Assembly: GCA_036583965.1 (NCBI GenBank)
Contig: JAZBQD010000017.1
Span: forward strand, 29,174,385-29,238,384
Direction: 5' to 3'
DNA length: 64,000 nucleotides
DNA from: Prunella strophiata
Lineage: Eukaryota > Chordata > Aves > Passeriformes > Prunellidae
The position numbers and the translations under genes were made by a program. Below, in pieces: positions 25,046 to 39,545 of the stretch. How positions within the stretch are numbered: position 1 is the stretch's first letter; each line of letters opens with the position of its first letter. The notes beneath the pieces are model-generated. The model was not told where the DNA came from. It saw only the letters and a list, made by a program, of their open reading frames with translations, and ran no database searches.

Positions 25046-28000
25046 GAAATCATATGGACCTTTCAAACTTCTTAATGTCTTTATTAGCAGACTCATTGTT
25101 CAGCAGAAGACAAAGCACAGATGTATGATCAGGTCCTATGCTAAAGGTCTAGCTATAAGAGATATGTCAGTCTTAAGCCTGTGTACAGCACTGATCTCAA
25201 AGATATGGGAATTTATCAAATATGCAGGCTGAACTGAAAGACTAAACAGAAACACACTTCAAAATAATCTGAGAGCCCAAAGTGAAGGACTTTGAGACAC
25301 CTTTTGGCTGGCAAAGTGTTCAACAATCTTTTATGACCAGTTTAACAGCTTCCTAGAACCTACACAATAAAATACCACCCAGGTCCCACCATTAGAACAG
25401 TAGTTAGGAAACTATTAGTTTTCCAAAAATTTGCCATAATTTAACAATTTTTTGACATAAGAAGTTATTGTTTAAGTAATATATCAAATAGTATCAAATA
25501 GCTCCAGGCAACCCAGTCCAACCCCAGAGACGTGCCTGCTTTGAGCAGGTCTCATTAGACATCTCTACTGGTCTCTTCCAATCTAAATTAAAACATGATT
25601 TTAGAGTGCAAACCACCTTGTTGTTGTTATAACTTCTCAAACATTTCTTCCCTTATTCCAAAACTCCTAGCACTAACAGTTGCCAGGAAAGCCTTACATG
25701 TTCAGCTTCTAGCATAGGCTTTGCTTTCTCTATTTTTAATCCTTATATTATCTTCCCAACCTCTCTGAAATGTCACCCATTGAAGCAGCATTTGCAGATG
25801 TTTTTTCATCAGTGTCCAGCGACCAGTTAGGTCCAGACTTTTAGCCTTATGTAGGTCCTTTTCCAGCATGTGTCCTCCTTAAATTCCCTGCAGAGATGAG
25901 TCTTTCCCACAAAATACTGTGAAAATTAGAGAACAGCAGGCCTCTAGCACACAGAAATATGCTTGTAGACCTTGTAAATGGGAAAGAAGAACCAGAAAGA
26001 AATATGATGGGTTTCACCTTCTGGGTTTCTAATTTCTAATGTATTCTTAGTAACTGTGTGTACAGCAATTTTTGGAAGGAGATTTTACAGTCCATAATGT
26101 CCCCTATGGAAACAGGAAAAAAAATAAAAGGAAGAAGTAGTAGGAAACAGAATAAGTTATGGTAGGTTACACAGCCATCATGACTGAATAGTTAAAGCTA
26201 TGACAACCGTTTATCAAACTGGCACAGAAATAACAACACATATATCTTACCATAAACACAGTGTGGGAGAAGAGGCAGACAATAAAATAATGCAATGCAC
26301 TTTGGTGGCATAAGCTGAAGATCTCCATCTATTTTACAAGCATGCATCTTAGCTTCAAGCCTAGAGTGCAAATAATTAATAGCTCTGTTGTCCTTTGTGC
26401 CACTGAGTCACCACAAAAAGTTGAGGCTGATCTGCACGTTACTGAAAACATCCAGTTCTGTGCACAGTAAGCAAAGCAAGCCCGCCCGGCTGGTCATGGC
26501 AGTGCCTACTCCCAACGAGGCACCCAGCCCAACAAGCAGAGCTCCCTCAGCTCCCCTGTGAGCCAAACAAAACTTTAAACCAAAGATCTACCATTCTTTG
26601 GAGACAGGAACTGGCCATAAATGACTGCCACTGCAACACACAGAAAGCCCAGGCTATGATTGCGAAGAGACTGTTGGGAACATATCTTCCAGGCTGGTGC
26701 TATTCCACAAAACCTTATACACTTGCTCCAAAGCCCACCAGAATAACTCTTGAAAACAACTTATAAACTTTGGAAAATGAAAACATGACTAATAAAGTTT
26801 AGTGATAATACAGCTTACCAGGGACCCAAAACTATCTGCAAAGACTAATTTAGTGACTGATGTCTGTCAAGCAGCTTGCAGTTCTCCCATCTTTTGTTGC
26901 ACACAGATACTCTCTTTTTTTCAGCAGGCAGACATTGAGGAATTAGACACACACAGATCAGCTGTGAACATGCAAATGGGCATCCTCACTGTACTGGAAG
27001 GGGCCACTAGCTAGGACTGAGGTGATCAGCATTACCCTTTGGGGTCCAGAGAACTCTTCAGTGACCTTTACTTGCAACAGTAGGTCAGCCCTTGTTTTTA
27101 CAGTAATGCCAATTCAGTCATCAACAAATCATTCAGTATAGGTATATAGATGTTTTATAGAGTCTTATGTCTATTATTAATAATGTACCAACATCATTAC
27201 TATGTTTTTAGACCTGTTATCCAAAGAAGCAGACCTTCAATGTGCAGGATATGCTAATGACCCTACTCTGTGTGCGTGTGCATGTGTATAAGTATGTGTG
27301 TGTTTAAAAAGTATCCTGTTGCTGAAAATGTGTCACAGTGCAAAGCTGTAAATAACCTGGTGAAAAACTGGGCTAATTCAGAGTGGCAGCAAAACACAGG
27401 AAGTTTATGAATAAATAAACTTGTGGTGAAACAAGTTGGCAGTGAAACTTCTGGCTTTGCCGATTGAACATGGTGCTTAGAAGACAAAGAGGCATTTTGG
27501 GGAGAAGCAGGTAAGATCTGGAAAAGGTTAACAGTAGCAAGCTGCTTCACAGGAGGAATAAAAAGTTACAGCAGAATTATTAATTACATGATTAACTTTG
27601 TGTGTTAGCTTGGCCTCTCACAGCGCACAGCTTTGTGGGATGCAATCAAAGACCAGTCTCCTATCACAAACACAGGGAAGAAAAGGTCCTTTCTTTAGAA
27701 GATGACATTCAAGATGAGGAAGACTGAACACCAGAAACAGCTGTGGGAACATCTGAAGAACCAGCTGTAGGAACACCTGAAGAACCATGCTGGAGAAGCC
27801 TTGCTGACCACTTCTGGCAATTGCCAAAATGAGAAGGAAAGGAACACCAAGAAACACTTTGTACAAAAAAGGAACAATTTGCCACCAATGGAAAGTTTGC
27901 TTTTTCTACTCTAACCATTGAAAGTTAAAGACTGATTAATAAATCGATGCATAAAGTCTTAGAACTTTTCTTAGTTTTGTATTTATTCAGTGTTAAATTA

Positions 28001-28699
28001 ATGCTCTCACCATTCACAATAAATATTTCAATTTTTTAAGGTCTTGAAGATCAAGTTATACAAATCACACATTTCCTCCACATGTAAGTTTATGCTGTGT
28101 GACAGGGAGTAAGGTACTTTTCCCATTCCACATATAATTAGTTCATTAAATGTTTATTCCCCACTAACCACATCTCCTCATCCTCCACAGAGTGTGTCTA
28201 CCAGGATTATCTGGGTTAACAGCTGGATTGAGAGTTTACATGTGCTTTCTGAAGCACTATTTTGATGCTCAATAGAGATCTCAAGAGGTTCATACTATAA
28301 TTTATGAAATCCTGTGTGTCCTCTATGCATTCATGTTTTAAGAGTGATGGGGTGAGTTCTTTTCCAGACACCTGAAGATCTTCCCCAGCAGTCCAGGCAC
28401 TCACCACAAGCAGAGCCAAAGTCACAGATCCTATAGCAAAATCTTCACATGGCCACAGATCCACAGGCCAACACACTCAGTCCTCAGGGTAAAGGAAAAC
28501 CTGGGAAGAGCTGAGGATGACTGGGGATCACATGCCCAACCACTCCTTTCTCAAAGGATACAAGAAGGCTGGTCAGGACTTTTGTGTTTCCTCACATACT
28601 TGGTGTTCCATGGGCCTTTTGTGAACAGGAGGGAGAGAGCAAAATTCCCTTGTCTGTGTGGTCCTACAGGGCAGGATGGCACATCCTTTAGATGCTTTT
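25046..28699. other. Unique AT-rich non-coding interval
   Basis: No gene was recognised. Holds a 24-bp tandem duplication (27738-27785) and scattered weak CR1-like words near 25500-25570 that are too degraded to call. Confidence 0.4.
27738..27785. repeat. 24-bp direct tandem duplication
   Basis: Two adjacent 24-bp copies, each starting CAGCTGT and ending CTGAAGAAC, differ at two positions (gggaacat versus aggaacac). Confidence 0.8.
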
Positions 28700-29087
28700 G
28701 GATACTGAGCCAATGATACTTCTGGATACTGCAACCTTTAGAGCGCTGGACTCCCGGCAGGACAGCCTCCCACCGAGTGTCCCTGGGAGGATCACTGCCC
28801 CTGTAGAAACCTCTCTCGGGGAGGAGCAGCTGCTGCAAAGGAGACCTGTGCCCATCTGCCCGAGATTGCAGCTGGGTGCTGTTGCCCCTCAGGGAGGTGC
28901 CAAGAGGGTCTACCCCGACGGGACAGAGGGAGCAAGGTCGCACCTCTGCAGAAAGCTAAACACCGGATAACGCCACACGCCCCTCCTGCCACCAACAGGT
29001 GCACTTGCGCTGCTGGAAGAGAAAACGATTTGGAAAACTGCTTTTTCTCTCTCGCTTGCTCCCCTGAATGCTAATCAGCGGCGCCGG

Positions 29088-29098
29088 CTAAAAATACC
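29088..29098 (+). promoter_or_regulatory. TATA- or MEF2-like box
   Basis: CTAAAAATACC lies in a GC-rich setting at the upstream side of the island. It is one base off the MEF2 consensus and could also act as a weak TATA element. Position relative to a real start site is unknown. Confidence 0.2.
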
Positions 29099-29554
29099 CA
29101 GCAAGGCTGGCGTGCGCACGGCAGATAGGGAAAATGGGGGAGCTGAAAGGCTACAGCTTCCCGGAAGAAAAAAGGGACTGGCGAAGAAGAGCCTTCCTCA
29201 AGAACCCCTAGCCGGACTTGCCCGCTCCGAGGCTGAGGTTCCAGCCCCTCCTTCGCAAGGCCACTGCAGGTGCCCCCCGAGGAGTGGCCGGGCCACCATC
29301 TACCGGGCGCCACCCCCAAACAGGCTTCCACCCCGGCGCACCTCCCGACGGGGTCCCGACCCCCGGGCCTGCAGGCGCTCCCGGCCCCGCCGCCCACGGG
29401 GCAATCCACAGGGGTGCTCACCGGCGTGCACGAAACAAAGAGGTCCGCTGCGACGCCCCGCCGCCCAGGGGGGCATCACAGGGACACACTGCGGGCACGA
29501 CAAAGTGTGGGGGCTCGGATCCAGTCGCTCGCTGGAGCCGCCTCCGCCGCGGTA

Positions 29555-30557
<1,003 letters not shown>

Positions 30558-30589
30558 TGCGGGCCGGCCGTGACGGGCCGCGTGGGGAA

Positions 30590-31352
30590 GGCTGTCGCCT
30601 CGGGGGCTGCTGGCAAACTTCCTGCTCTGGGGGTGCTGGTGTTATTGCTGCTGGCGTGGCTGAGCGCCTCTCGGGCGCCGTACATCGACGCGAGACACCG
30701 GTCGCGCTGGTGGAGAGGAAGAACTCGCACTATTGATGCTGCAGGCCGGCGGCGCGGGCCCGTCAGAGGAGGCTGACCCGGCGGCGCGGCCCCCCCGCGG
30801 AGCGGACCCGCGGCCCCGACGGCACCGCCGCGGCGCTCCGCTGTCAGAAGCTGCGGGACTACCAGCAGGCTTGGTGCTCTCCACCGTTTTCAACGCGCTG
30901 GAGTGCCTCCTGGCCTGCTTAAACCTGCTTTCTTGTCAAGAACTACAAGGCCGCGCAGCAGCGCGGACGGAGGCGGCGGCGGCGGCGGCGGCGGAGAGCG
31001 GCGGCGGCGGCGGCGGGCGGGCGGCGGCGGCGGCGGGAGGGGCGGCGGCGGTGGGCGGCGGGCGCCGCGCCACAGCCAGGGCTCCCTCTTCTCGGGCGGC
31101 GAGCCCGAGCTTAGCCCCGGGGATTGCCCCTTCCAGGCCGTCTCCTACATCAACGTGGGCGTCTTTCACGTCTTCGACGAGGCCGGCGTGGAGGTGCACT
31201 GTGGAGGACATCCCTCCGTCGAGCTGCCCGGCTACTCGCCCATGGACCCCGAGCTCAACGCCTCCTATCCCTACTGCTGCCCTCTGCCCAGCGAGCAGCC
31301 CCCCGCCTACGAGGAGATCTACCCCGGGGAGCCCTGCGCTCACGGCACTTAG
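30590..31352 (+). CDS. TMEM271: TMEM271, 3' half, reading frame disrupted
   Basis: Transmembrane protein 271 is an uncharacterised multi-pass membrane protein of vertebrates. Recognised by ordered blocks: hydrophobic GVLVLLLL (about 30629-30652), ALVERKNSHY (30704-30733), CQKLRDYQQ (30842-30868), the next membrane segment GLVLSTVFNALECLL (from 30868), LVKNYKAAQQ (30932-30961), a basic/Gly-Ala low-complexity region, then VSYINVGVFHVFDEAGVEV (from 31140), CGGHPSVELPGYSP (from 31200), NASYPYCC and a terminal PPAYEE before TAG at 31350-31352. The blocks do not share one frame (0, then 2, then 1, then 2, then 0), and a TGA follows the SHY block, so at least four small indels are implied. The expected first two membrane segments are not found upstream of the CGG array. 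Either consensus errors in GC-rich sequence or a decayed gene; the strong conservation of the blocks favours errors. The identification rests on memory of the mammalian protein. Confidence 0.65.
30966..31060. repeat. Imperfect GGC/GGA-rich low-complexity tract
   Basis: Interrupted GGC, GCG and GGGC runs lie inside the TMEM271 coding region, between the LVKNYK block and the C-terminal domain. One of the inferred frame changes (frame 2 to frame 0) lies within this tract, where length errors are likely. Confidence 0.85.
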
Positions 31353-34300
31353 CGCCGACCGCCGCCGGGACGCCCGGCTCCGTGCCCGGCCCCCGGATCG
31401 CCGTGACAGCCGGGAGCGGGCCCGCCAGCGCTCCGCAGCCGCGGGGCTCGGGGACACTTCTCGCAGCACCGACGGGATGGTCCCGCCGTCGCGGGCGCAG
31501 CGGGACACGGGCGGTGTGCCGCCGTGCCTCTGGCTCTGCGGAAGCTTCTCCTCCTTCCCTCCCTGCTCTCCTCTTCCTTCCCCCCCTTCCCTCCCCCACA
31601 CCGACCCTTCGTCCGCCGGCGGCTGAATTTTCCGAAGGCTGCGCAAGAAACGCCTAAGGGTTGGTTCCTCCCGTCGCCTCTCCTCTGTAGCCAAGTTTAG
31701 TTCCCTTCAAGTGATTCATCAGTCTCCAGCTTTAGCAGTCCAGAGTTACCCATTTATGATAACCAGCCAGTGTAAGGAAAAGGTGTCATGAAGCTTCTTT
31801 ACCTCTCAAAAGAGCTAAATTTCTAAACAACGCAGAGACATTTGTGTCACGTTTACTAGAGGTGTATTGGGGATCTTTAACGTTTACACTACTCCTTGGG
31901 AGAATTGAGTTCTGTTTTAAGATTTAGTGAGTTAAAACATTCGTTGGTCTTGTAAGATGCACATTGAGAAAAACCTGCACTTTGAAAAAGAAACAGGAAA
32001 AAAATCAACAACGTTTTTGTACACTAACGTGCCTGCTTTTGTTGATAACTTCTTACTGTAAAAGCTTTCAGAAGTCTATAGTGAAAATGTTTGGTAAATT
32101 CACTGCAGTTTAAAATTGATGATTAGTTCCTTTACTAAAATAACTGAGATGTTGCTAGGATATGGCAGTTAAAAAGGAAGTCCAAATGTAGTACACATTC
32201 CTTTTTGTAAACAGGTTCTGTGTTTTTAATGCAAGGCAGGATTTCTTTTTGTTTTGCACAGGTGAAGGGTATAATTCTATTTTGTACAACTACATGGTTT
32301 ACCTTGTAAAGAGTTCCATTTTACCTGTTACAATTCATCAATCTGGTAAGCTTGAATATTAAAAGTTTTATTTGAAAAATATATATATTGTAAACAGCCT
32401 TAACTGGTGCAGTAGTCACAGTTTTAAAGGATAAAAAAAATATATATATAAACCATCCTGGAAGACATCTTCCAAATGTGTTTTCAAAACGGTATTTATA
32501 CTCCTATTTTAAAGCAAGGATTTTGTTTGTTTGTTTGTTTTGTTTGTTTATTTAAAGAAAAGCCAGTCTAATTTCTGAAAAGGGGGAGGGAGAAAGTGAT
32601 GGGATCGTATGCTGTTAACTCTTCGTGAACTCTGAGGTATTAAAAAGGGTTTCTGCAAAGAGAAGAAGTGCTAAATCCTCCTTTTGGATTCTGCTGTGGA
32701 ATGCCAGTGCCAGATAGTACAAAAAAGTGCTAATTAAAGAGAATCAGATGCGGCATATTTTATTACATCATTTGAGAATAATAGACAAAGGCTTGATTTC
32801 ATGTTGCACAAAGAACCAAATAGCAACTCTTCCTGGTTGCATTTGGTTCAATACCCACTCCTCCAGTTAAGGTATATTGAAATGAAGTATTACAAAATAA
32901 CCTTTTTGTTAATCCTGTGTTTGGAGCCTGCTGCATAATGCCAGTGTATCAGCTACCCAGGGGCTGGGGGGGTGGGGGGAAGGTGGAACAGGAGGGGAGG
33001 CAGAGTGGAGAGAGAGTTAAAAGTATGCAAAGTTACAGTCTATTTATGTGGTTCATGGAAAATTATTTTGAACTTTTTAGCTGCAGAGAGGCTGACGTAA
33101 TTTGCAGCCTTAGAACTGGAGAGAGAGATTTGATTCTAAAATATTCAAAAAACCTCTGCACTGTTGTTTTCTAAAATGTTTTGACTTGCACACTTTGTAT
33201 AATCTAAAATGCAGAATGCCTGAAAAGTCTTAAAGTTGCAAACCTATGTCTGTGAAGCTCACATTTAAAGCTCTAATCCAGAGAAGAGAGTGAAAAGCAG
33301 CAGTTGCCAATTTGTCAAGTAGTTCTAAATAGCAGAAATTTAAAATAGAGCTCCTTTTGGCCAGCAGATTTCCTGGTGTGGAATGCCAGTCTAAAACATA
33401 TGCCCTAGCTAGGTCCCATTTTAGTACTGAAGATTGGTTTTATGCTGCCTCTCTGCAGATGCACCTTCTTAACCCCTTATGGGAAAGTGAGAAGTCTAGT
33501 AATCTTTGCCTGTAATTTTGATTTAGGCACAAGACTAATTCCATAGCATACTTTGTTGCTCATACAAACAAGATTTTGCAAAATGAGTAACTAAAGCAGG
33601 GAAACTAAATTCTTATGTGGGTCTCCAACTGAATGAGTTTGTGAGACAGCATAGTACCTGATACTGAATTAAATGGGAGCTGCAGAGTGATTTTTGGAAA
33701 ACAGACAAACCAGCTAGGTGCCTGAATACAGATGCAGATGCATAATAGTAGTTGTTGGTTTTTTAAAAATTGGCTACATACATTGTAGTTCATGGAAGTT
33801 GTATCCTAGTTTTACTTAAGGAATTGATTTTTTTTGTCATAAAAAGACAGCATTTTACTTAAGATAGTTATTTTAGGACTTATGAACTAGACAGTTCTGA
33901 AACTCCAGATGTTCCAAAGATCAGTGCTCAGGGAAATAAATGGAAAGTCAAGAAAGCTACCTATTATGCTCAATTGTTTAAATGTAAACAATTTTAGACT
34001 ATGGATTTTTAAGATTGTTAAAGTCATAACTTTTTTTTTGTATGTATGTGTGTATACATGCCTGTGTAAGTGTGTTTGTGTTTTATTTAAGTCTTTTCAG
34101 GATGCCATTGAATTAGAATATTTATTTGCAGCTCAGTTTTAGTTCCCAAATTTCTACTTTTCTTCATTTGGGCTTTTATCCCTGGAATAGTTTAATTTAG
34201 TGGTGGACAGATTGCCAGAATAATGTCCAAGTCAGACTCCCACAGAAGCCAGTAGGTGTTGTTTCATTGACTTCAGTGGATCTGGGCACAAATGATATGT

Positions 34301-35650
34301 AACACCTACTCCAAATAATCTTCAAAGTAATCTCGATTTTCTGGCATGACAGGATGCAGCAGTGGCATATTATTTCTCAGTTATTTGTGATTTCTATGGA
34401 TAGCAGTATTAAGGGAGGTCACCTATGGTGTTACACACATGTTTTTAAAAGCAGGAAAAGAAATTGGCAGGCAAATTGACCAAACAAGCCATGTTTTATT
34501 AAAGATGGTATATCAGTGTTTCAGGTGTCTGGTGACTAACTTTTCTGACAAAACACGAAACACCACACAAATTTATTTCTCAGTGAGAAGAAACTTATAA
34601 ATACAGGATATGAGATGAAGCTTCACAGGCATGATTGCAGTATTGTGAAGCTGTTTTTAGTAAACCTGAGTCATCATTCTATCTTCTGAGCAATAATGTT
34701 AGAGTGTATAAACTATACTGTGCCAAAATTGAAAATAGGCTGGTGTGGGAAGCATTGGAGCTTAGGTTAATTACCTGAGAGGACTCATACTGTCCCTTTA
34801 TTTCCCATTCTCCATCACAGGATCATCAAGGTGAATGCAAACCTGATCAGTTCCTGTCACTGAAGGGTGATAACTGGAAGGCTTCTGCCTTAAGTGGTAA
34901 AACCAGGGAGAAGGGAAGAGGAAAATGTATGTGCTATGAAATCTCCATTTTGCCTACCTGAAGTAATGACAAGACTTCTTTTTGCCTTATGGCTTGTTGT
35001 TTTAATTTGCTTCCAGCTTTACTCACATCTGTTCAAAGAGAGGGAAGAATAGGCTCAGTGCTACTGTTTTGGTCACAGTGAAGTACTGATTTAGTAGCAG
35101 ACTGCTCTCAGCTTTCTTGTTCCTTCTGCAGGTAATAGTGGCTAGTCAAGGTCTGAAACGGTGGAAAATCAAGTCTGCTGTCTTTGATGAGACAGGATTT
35201 GCCTCCATGCAGAAAACAATTTATTCCCACCAGCCTATTAGCAATTCACATGAATTATTTTCACACTCCAACATCCTTGCTTAAATCTTACTTATACTTT
35301 GCATTGTAATTGACAGGCAGAATATACATTAATCTAAAAACAGGAGGAAAATTATGTTAGAGGGAAATTGTATTAAAGTAGTACAGATTTTACTCAAAGT
35401 TTCATTTCACTGTAGGACTTCTTTGGTTCACCAAAAAGTGCTATGGCGGCTGGTATAACTTAGATATATTTCAGACATACTGTTTAATAATCAGAAAAGG
35501 TTTCTGAATGTTCACATGAGAATGGCAATCTGTTTCTGCTTTTGGATATAGTACATATGAAAACCTTTTCTTCATTTTGCCATTTAATCCAAGATTGATC
35601 CTCAAGAAAATGTCAGTAATTGGTCTTGTAACTTTAGGATCAATAAAATA
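31353..35650 (+). other. Probable TMEM271 3' UTR and downstream flank
   Basis: Unique, increasingly AT-rich sequence directly after the TMEM271 stop codon, with no ORF of note and almost no recognisable transposons, which fits a long 3' UTR plus flank. Candidate poly(A) signals are ATTAAA at 32358-32363 and AATAAA at 33935-33940; neither can be chosen without transcript data. (TTTG)n lies at 32521-32553 and short (AT)n runs at 32381-32390 and 32439-32450. A possible very old repeat ('cattgacttcagtggatctg') lies near 34268. Confidence 0.35.
32521..32553. repeat. (TTTG)n microsatellite
   Basis: Tetranucleotide TTTG run with one extra T, in the presumed 3' UTR. Confidence 0.85.
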
Positions 35651-38600
35651 AGTTTTAAAGCACAGCATATCCTATAAGAGAAGCCTAATGCTCTTCATTT
35701 CATATTCTTTATTGTCTTAGGTGGATGTCTAATAGTAATTATAACTGGAACTAGTATTTAATTACCATTTTCATTACAAAAACTTGGTTTTCAGATAATT
35801 ACAACTGGTACAAGTGGAACCATGGTATAAAATTCCAGGTTTTACCATAAAGTTGAATCTGTTTCCATTAAGTCAGGTATTTCTCAGTTACAAGATGTTC
35901 AAATATTTTGGATAAATTCTGCTGGTAAAAATCTGTTCATTTTGTATGATGGTACTCTATACATGTGTTAGAGTTACCTCTCCTTAATACAGGCACATAT
36001 TTCCAATTAAAATGCATAAGGGTAAGACTCAAATTTGTCATGATCACTGTCCAGTTTTTAAATTTCTTAATTATCTCTCAGTAGTTAATGGCATGGGACT
36101 AGGGCTGGTGTATGTTCCAGAATCAGCAGCAGCTCTAATAACAGTTTAGCAGATAACAGATGGACTTCAGGAAATCCACAGGCTAATGGAGTGCTGGGGG
36201 AAAATCTTCAATTACCTGTTGCAACAATTCAGCATACAGTGTTTCCTGCTCCAAAGGAGGCACTGCCCAAACAACTAGAAGAAATCTGAGCTTTTAAGTT
36301 GAGTACATTGTGTTCTCATTCTTACACTACCAGTTCTGAAATTCTTCCCTTGCATAGCTTTTGAAGAGTGAAATCCTGCAATTGGTCTTCTAAAAATATG
36401 ATTCAAGTAACTGCCTCTCTTTCTATATGCCAGGTGTGCTATGTACTTTCTAGCCAATGTTCAGGCACCATGGGGAAGTTCAGTTGAAGTTTATGGCTTT
36501 GTCTCCCTGATGTCAGCCTAGATAGTCTGTAATTGAAGACCAATTAATCTAAGAAGCCATAAGACTCTCTCAGGTGTGTTTCCTTTACAGGACAAAGTCC
36601 TGCTGTCCTGTTTCATTTCTTTTTCAGAACCAAATGCCTTAAACTTCAGTGAATTTACCTTGAGGCAGGGGTGGAGATGACATTACAGTTTGCCACTACC
36701 TTGGTTGTGGAATTTTAGATATCTGGAAGGCCTCCTTAAGCTTTGTGGAAGGAAACACTTCTAGTGAAAAACACATACTGACTCATCACCAGAAGACAGA
36801 AAAGTCAAGTGTGGATGTATTCCCATAGCAATACGGCTTAGCAGAAATTCCCAGGGTTTCACTTATGGATTACTTCTGGCATGGGTCTGTCTGATGGGGA
36901 AATTCATTTCATGGTCCTTGCAAATGAATCATTTGTTTCACTTCAGCAGGTAGGGTTTAAACACCTACTAAATACCTCAAGCATCCTTACCAGTTTGTCT
37001 CCTCTGTGGCCATTGTTAGCAGAGGATAAAGTGAAGTGTGGGAGGAGAGAAAGCTTATCAAGATCCTCTTAATGGGTTCAGAGGACTAAACGTTCCAAAG
37101 CATTCATTGGTTTTATATTAAGATTTGAGAATGGAAGAATACCTATAATATCTAAAAGGATTATTTTCCAGGGTTTATATTTTTGGAAACCTAATACTTA
37201 GGTTTAGAGAAGGTTCTTTCAGAATTTGCTTTTTCTCCCAGGTTCTACATTTTAAATGAAAGCTCATCTCACAAAAATACTCAGTGAAATCTCCAGGCAT
37301 TTAAATTATTAAATTTAGGGATATTAAGTAGAGCTGTCCTACAAATTACTGAGTGCCACCAATTCCTGTAGAGGTCATATAAGGAATTGGACACATGGTG
37401 CGGATGAGGCCTTACTTGCCAACATTCAAATTCTGGCATTTCCTCACAAATGAAGGAGGCGACAGCACAGAGTTGTGCTACAGAAAATGAAGTTACAGGC
37501 GATCAGGCAGTCATGGATTTTGGATGAGGTATGTACAGTCTCAAGGTCTATGCAGCTGCCTTCCATTCATTATTAAAATGTCTGCCTGCACAAGGGATAG
37601 TCAGTGGTGGGTCTGAGGAGAGGCTGATCTTGCTACGTCTAGGTGCAATGGCTCCTAGAAACACAGAAAAGTCCTACCAAAAGAAGCTCATACTGGAAAG
37701 GAAAGAGCCACTGAGAAATTTATATTTCCTTGCATTTTGGAATATTTACCATTTCCTGAATGACACAGAAGCTACTGGTATATGCAGATTGTCTAAATTA
37801 GACTCCTAGGAAAATAGGAAATGGACATGTAAGTGTTGAAAACTACTTAATCTGTAGTAAAACCTTTTGATATGTAATCAAAAGTTATGTTAATTCCAGC
37901 AGCATATTTTCCTGACCTGGGCACTCACAATTACTATAAATGAAAAAATTGCTACCTCCAAAATAAGACTGAAGGATTGAAAAAAAATCATATTCTGCTT
38001 TCTGATTCATCTTTTGCTCTAAATCAAAAAGAACAAAATTCTGATACAGCTCTTCGTGAAACTGTTGCTAAGAAATATGGTTTGTTATTTTGAATGGAAC
38101 ATAAGGGTGCTTCTCTACAAACTGGGAGATGATAGCTGCACAGAAATGCATTTGGCTAGCACAGAGACTTCCTTATCAGTGAAGTCCTTGGAGAGCTACT
38201 AGAAATGCATTGGAAGGCACCACCATCATCCACCTGGAGCATTATTTACTGCATTGAGCTTCATGTTCCCCTAAGCAATGGAGCTTGTCTTGTCAGTGGG
38301 AACAAGCATCTGTCTCTTGTGACACACCAATCCAGGCCTGGATACGTGCAGGGAGCTTCTGGCCCCTGAGAGTGAGCGTGGTGCAGCACCGTGCTGTGCG
38401 TGTGTCGAGAGCGGGTGAGGGGGGACACGTGCAGCCCAGGTGAAATGCTGCTCTGTGTTACAGCAGTGAGGAGAGCAGACTGCTGTCACACTGCCAAGTT
38501 CCAGACTTGTTATGCAGTGGTCCTGGGGTGCAGCCAGAGCTCAGCTGCATTTGGGGAGCTGCTTCTGGGTAATTTCTGCTAAAGCAAGTTGTTAAAGTAA

Positions 38601-39473
38601 AGTGGAATGGGAAAAAAAATGAATGTCTTTATTGGTACCCTCTCCCTCCCCCTCCAAAAACAGTAGGTGATCCTGTTGCAGATGTTCATAACAGAGGTGT
38701 TAAGTTGTGTCTTGGGTTCAATATTTATCCTCTGCTTCCTCTAGCAACTTCTCCAAAGGATCAGCTCAGGAATGCCAAGTGCATGCTGTCTGTTGCCTCT
38801 TTGCTTAGGGGGAGAGCCTGCTAATGGTGTCCTGAATTACTCAATCAGCTGGTGGGGCAATAAATAGAAATGAGCAACAAATTATATTTGGCACCTTATG
38901 AGGACTATGAGCTGCTCTGGGCTGTCCTTCACTGAAGGGCTATTGCAATTCTTATCTGCTTCAGGTCTGCAAGATCTAGAGGTCCAAGAATGAGGATCCC
39001 TGTTGGAAGTTTTCTTGGATGAATTATCTGAGAAGTCAAAAAGCAACTGTTCCCGTGTTTCAGTAAATGCATCTTGGCATCCAAGCATGAAAAGGAAAAA
39101 AGCATAAACAGGAAAGAAGTGTTGATTCATTCATGGTTCATTAATTTTTCATCAAGGGCAGCAAAAAGACAAACATTAGTGTTAACATCTCAGATTCAGA
39201 GAATTGCTTCATTGTAAGAGGTTTTGAAGCTGACTGATAAGGAAGCAGCAGAAAGTACACCAAAAGAAAATTGATATTTCACAATGCTACTGTCAGACCA
39301 TTCATAATGTTAGCAGAGGCTAACAAGACCATGAATTTCAACTTCCCTTATACATGCAGCTGTAAATCCTGCAAGTCTCTAGACGATATTCAAAAACTTC
39401 TATACATGACTAGACTAGACTTGCAGTCCAGTACTTTCTGTGTTCATAGCTACATGCTGGGACTTTCCAGGCA
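35651..39473. other. Unique non-coding interval
   Basis: No gene, RNA or transposon was recognised. A slightly GC-richer patch at 38330-38480 has no identifiable content. Confidence 0.4.
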
Positions 39474-39476
39474 TGT

Positions 39477-39533
<57 letters not shown>

Positions 39534-39545
39534 TGTGTGTGTGTG
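39474..39545. repeat. (GT)n microsatellite
   Basis: Dinucleotide TG/GT run of about 72 bp, interrupted by single C substitutions near each end. ORFs reading (VC)n through it are repeat artefacts. Confidence 0.95.

Noticed and set aside
30936..31694. 252-codon minus-strand frame over the TMEM271 C-terminus
   Set aside because: It is antisense to recognised conserved coding sequence in GC-rich DNA, where antisense frames often stay open.
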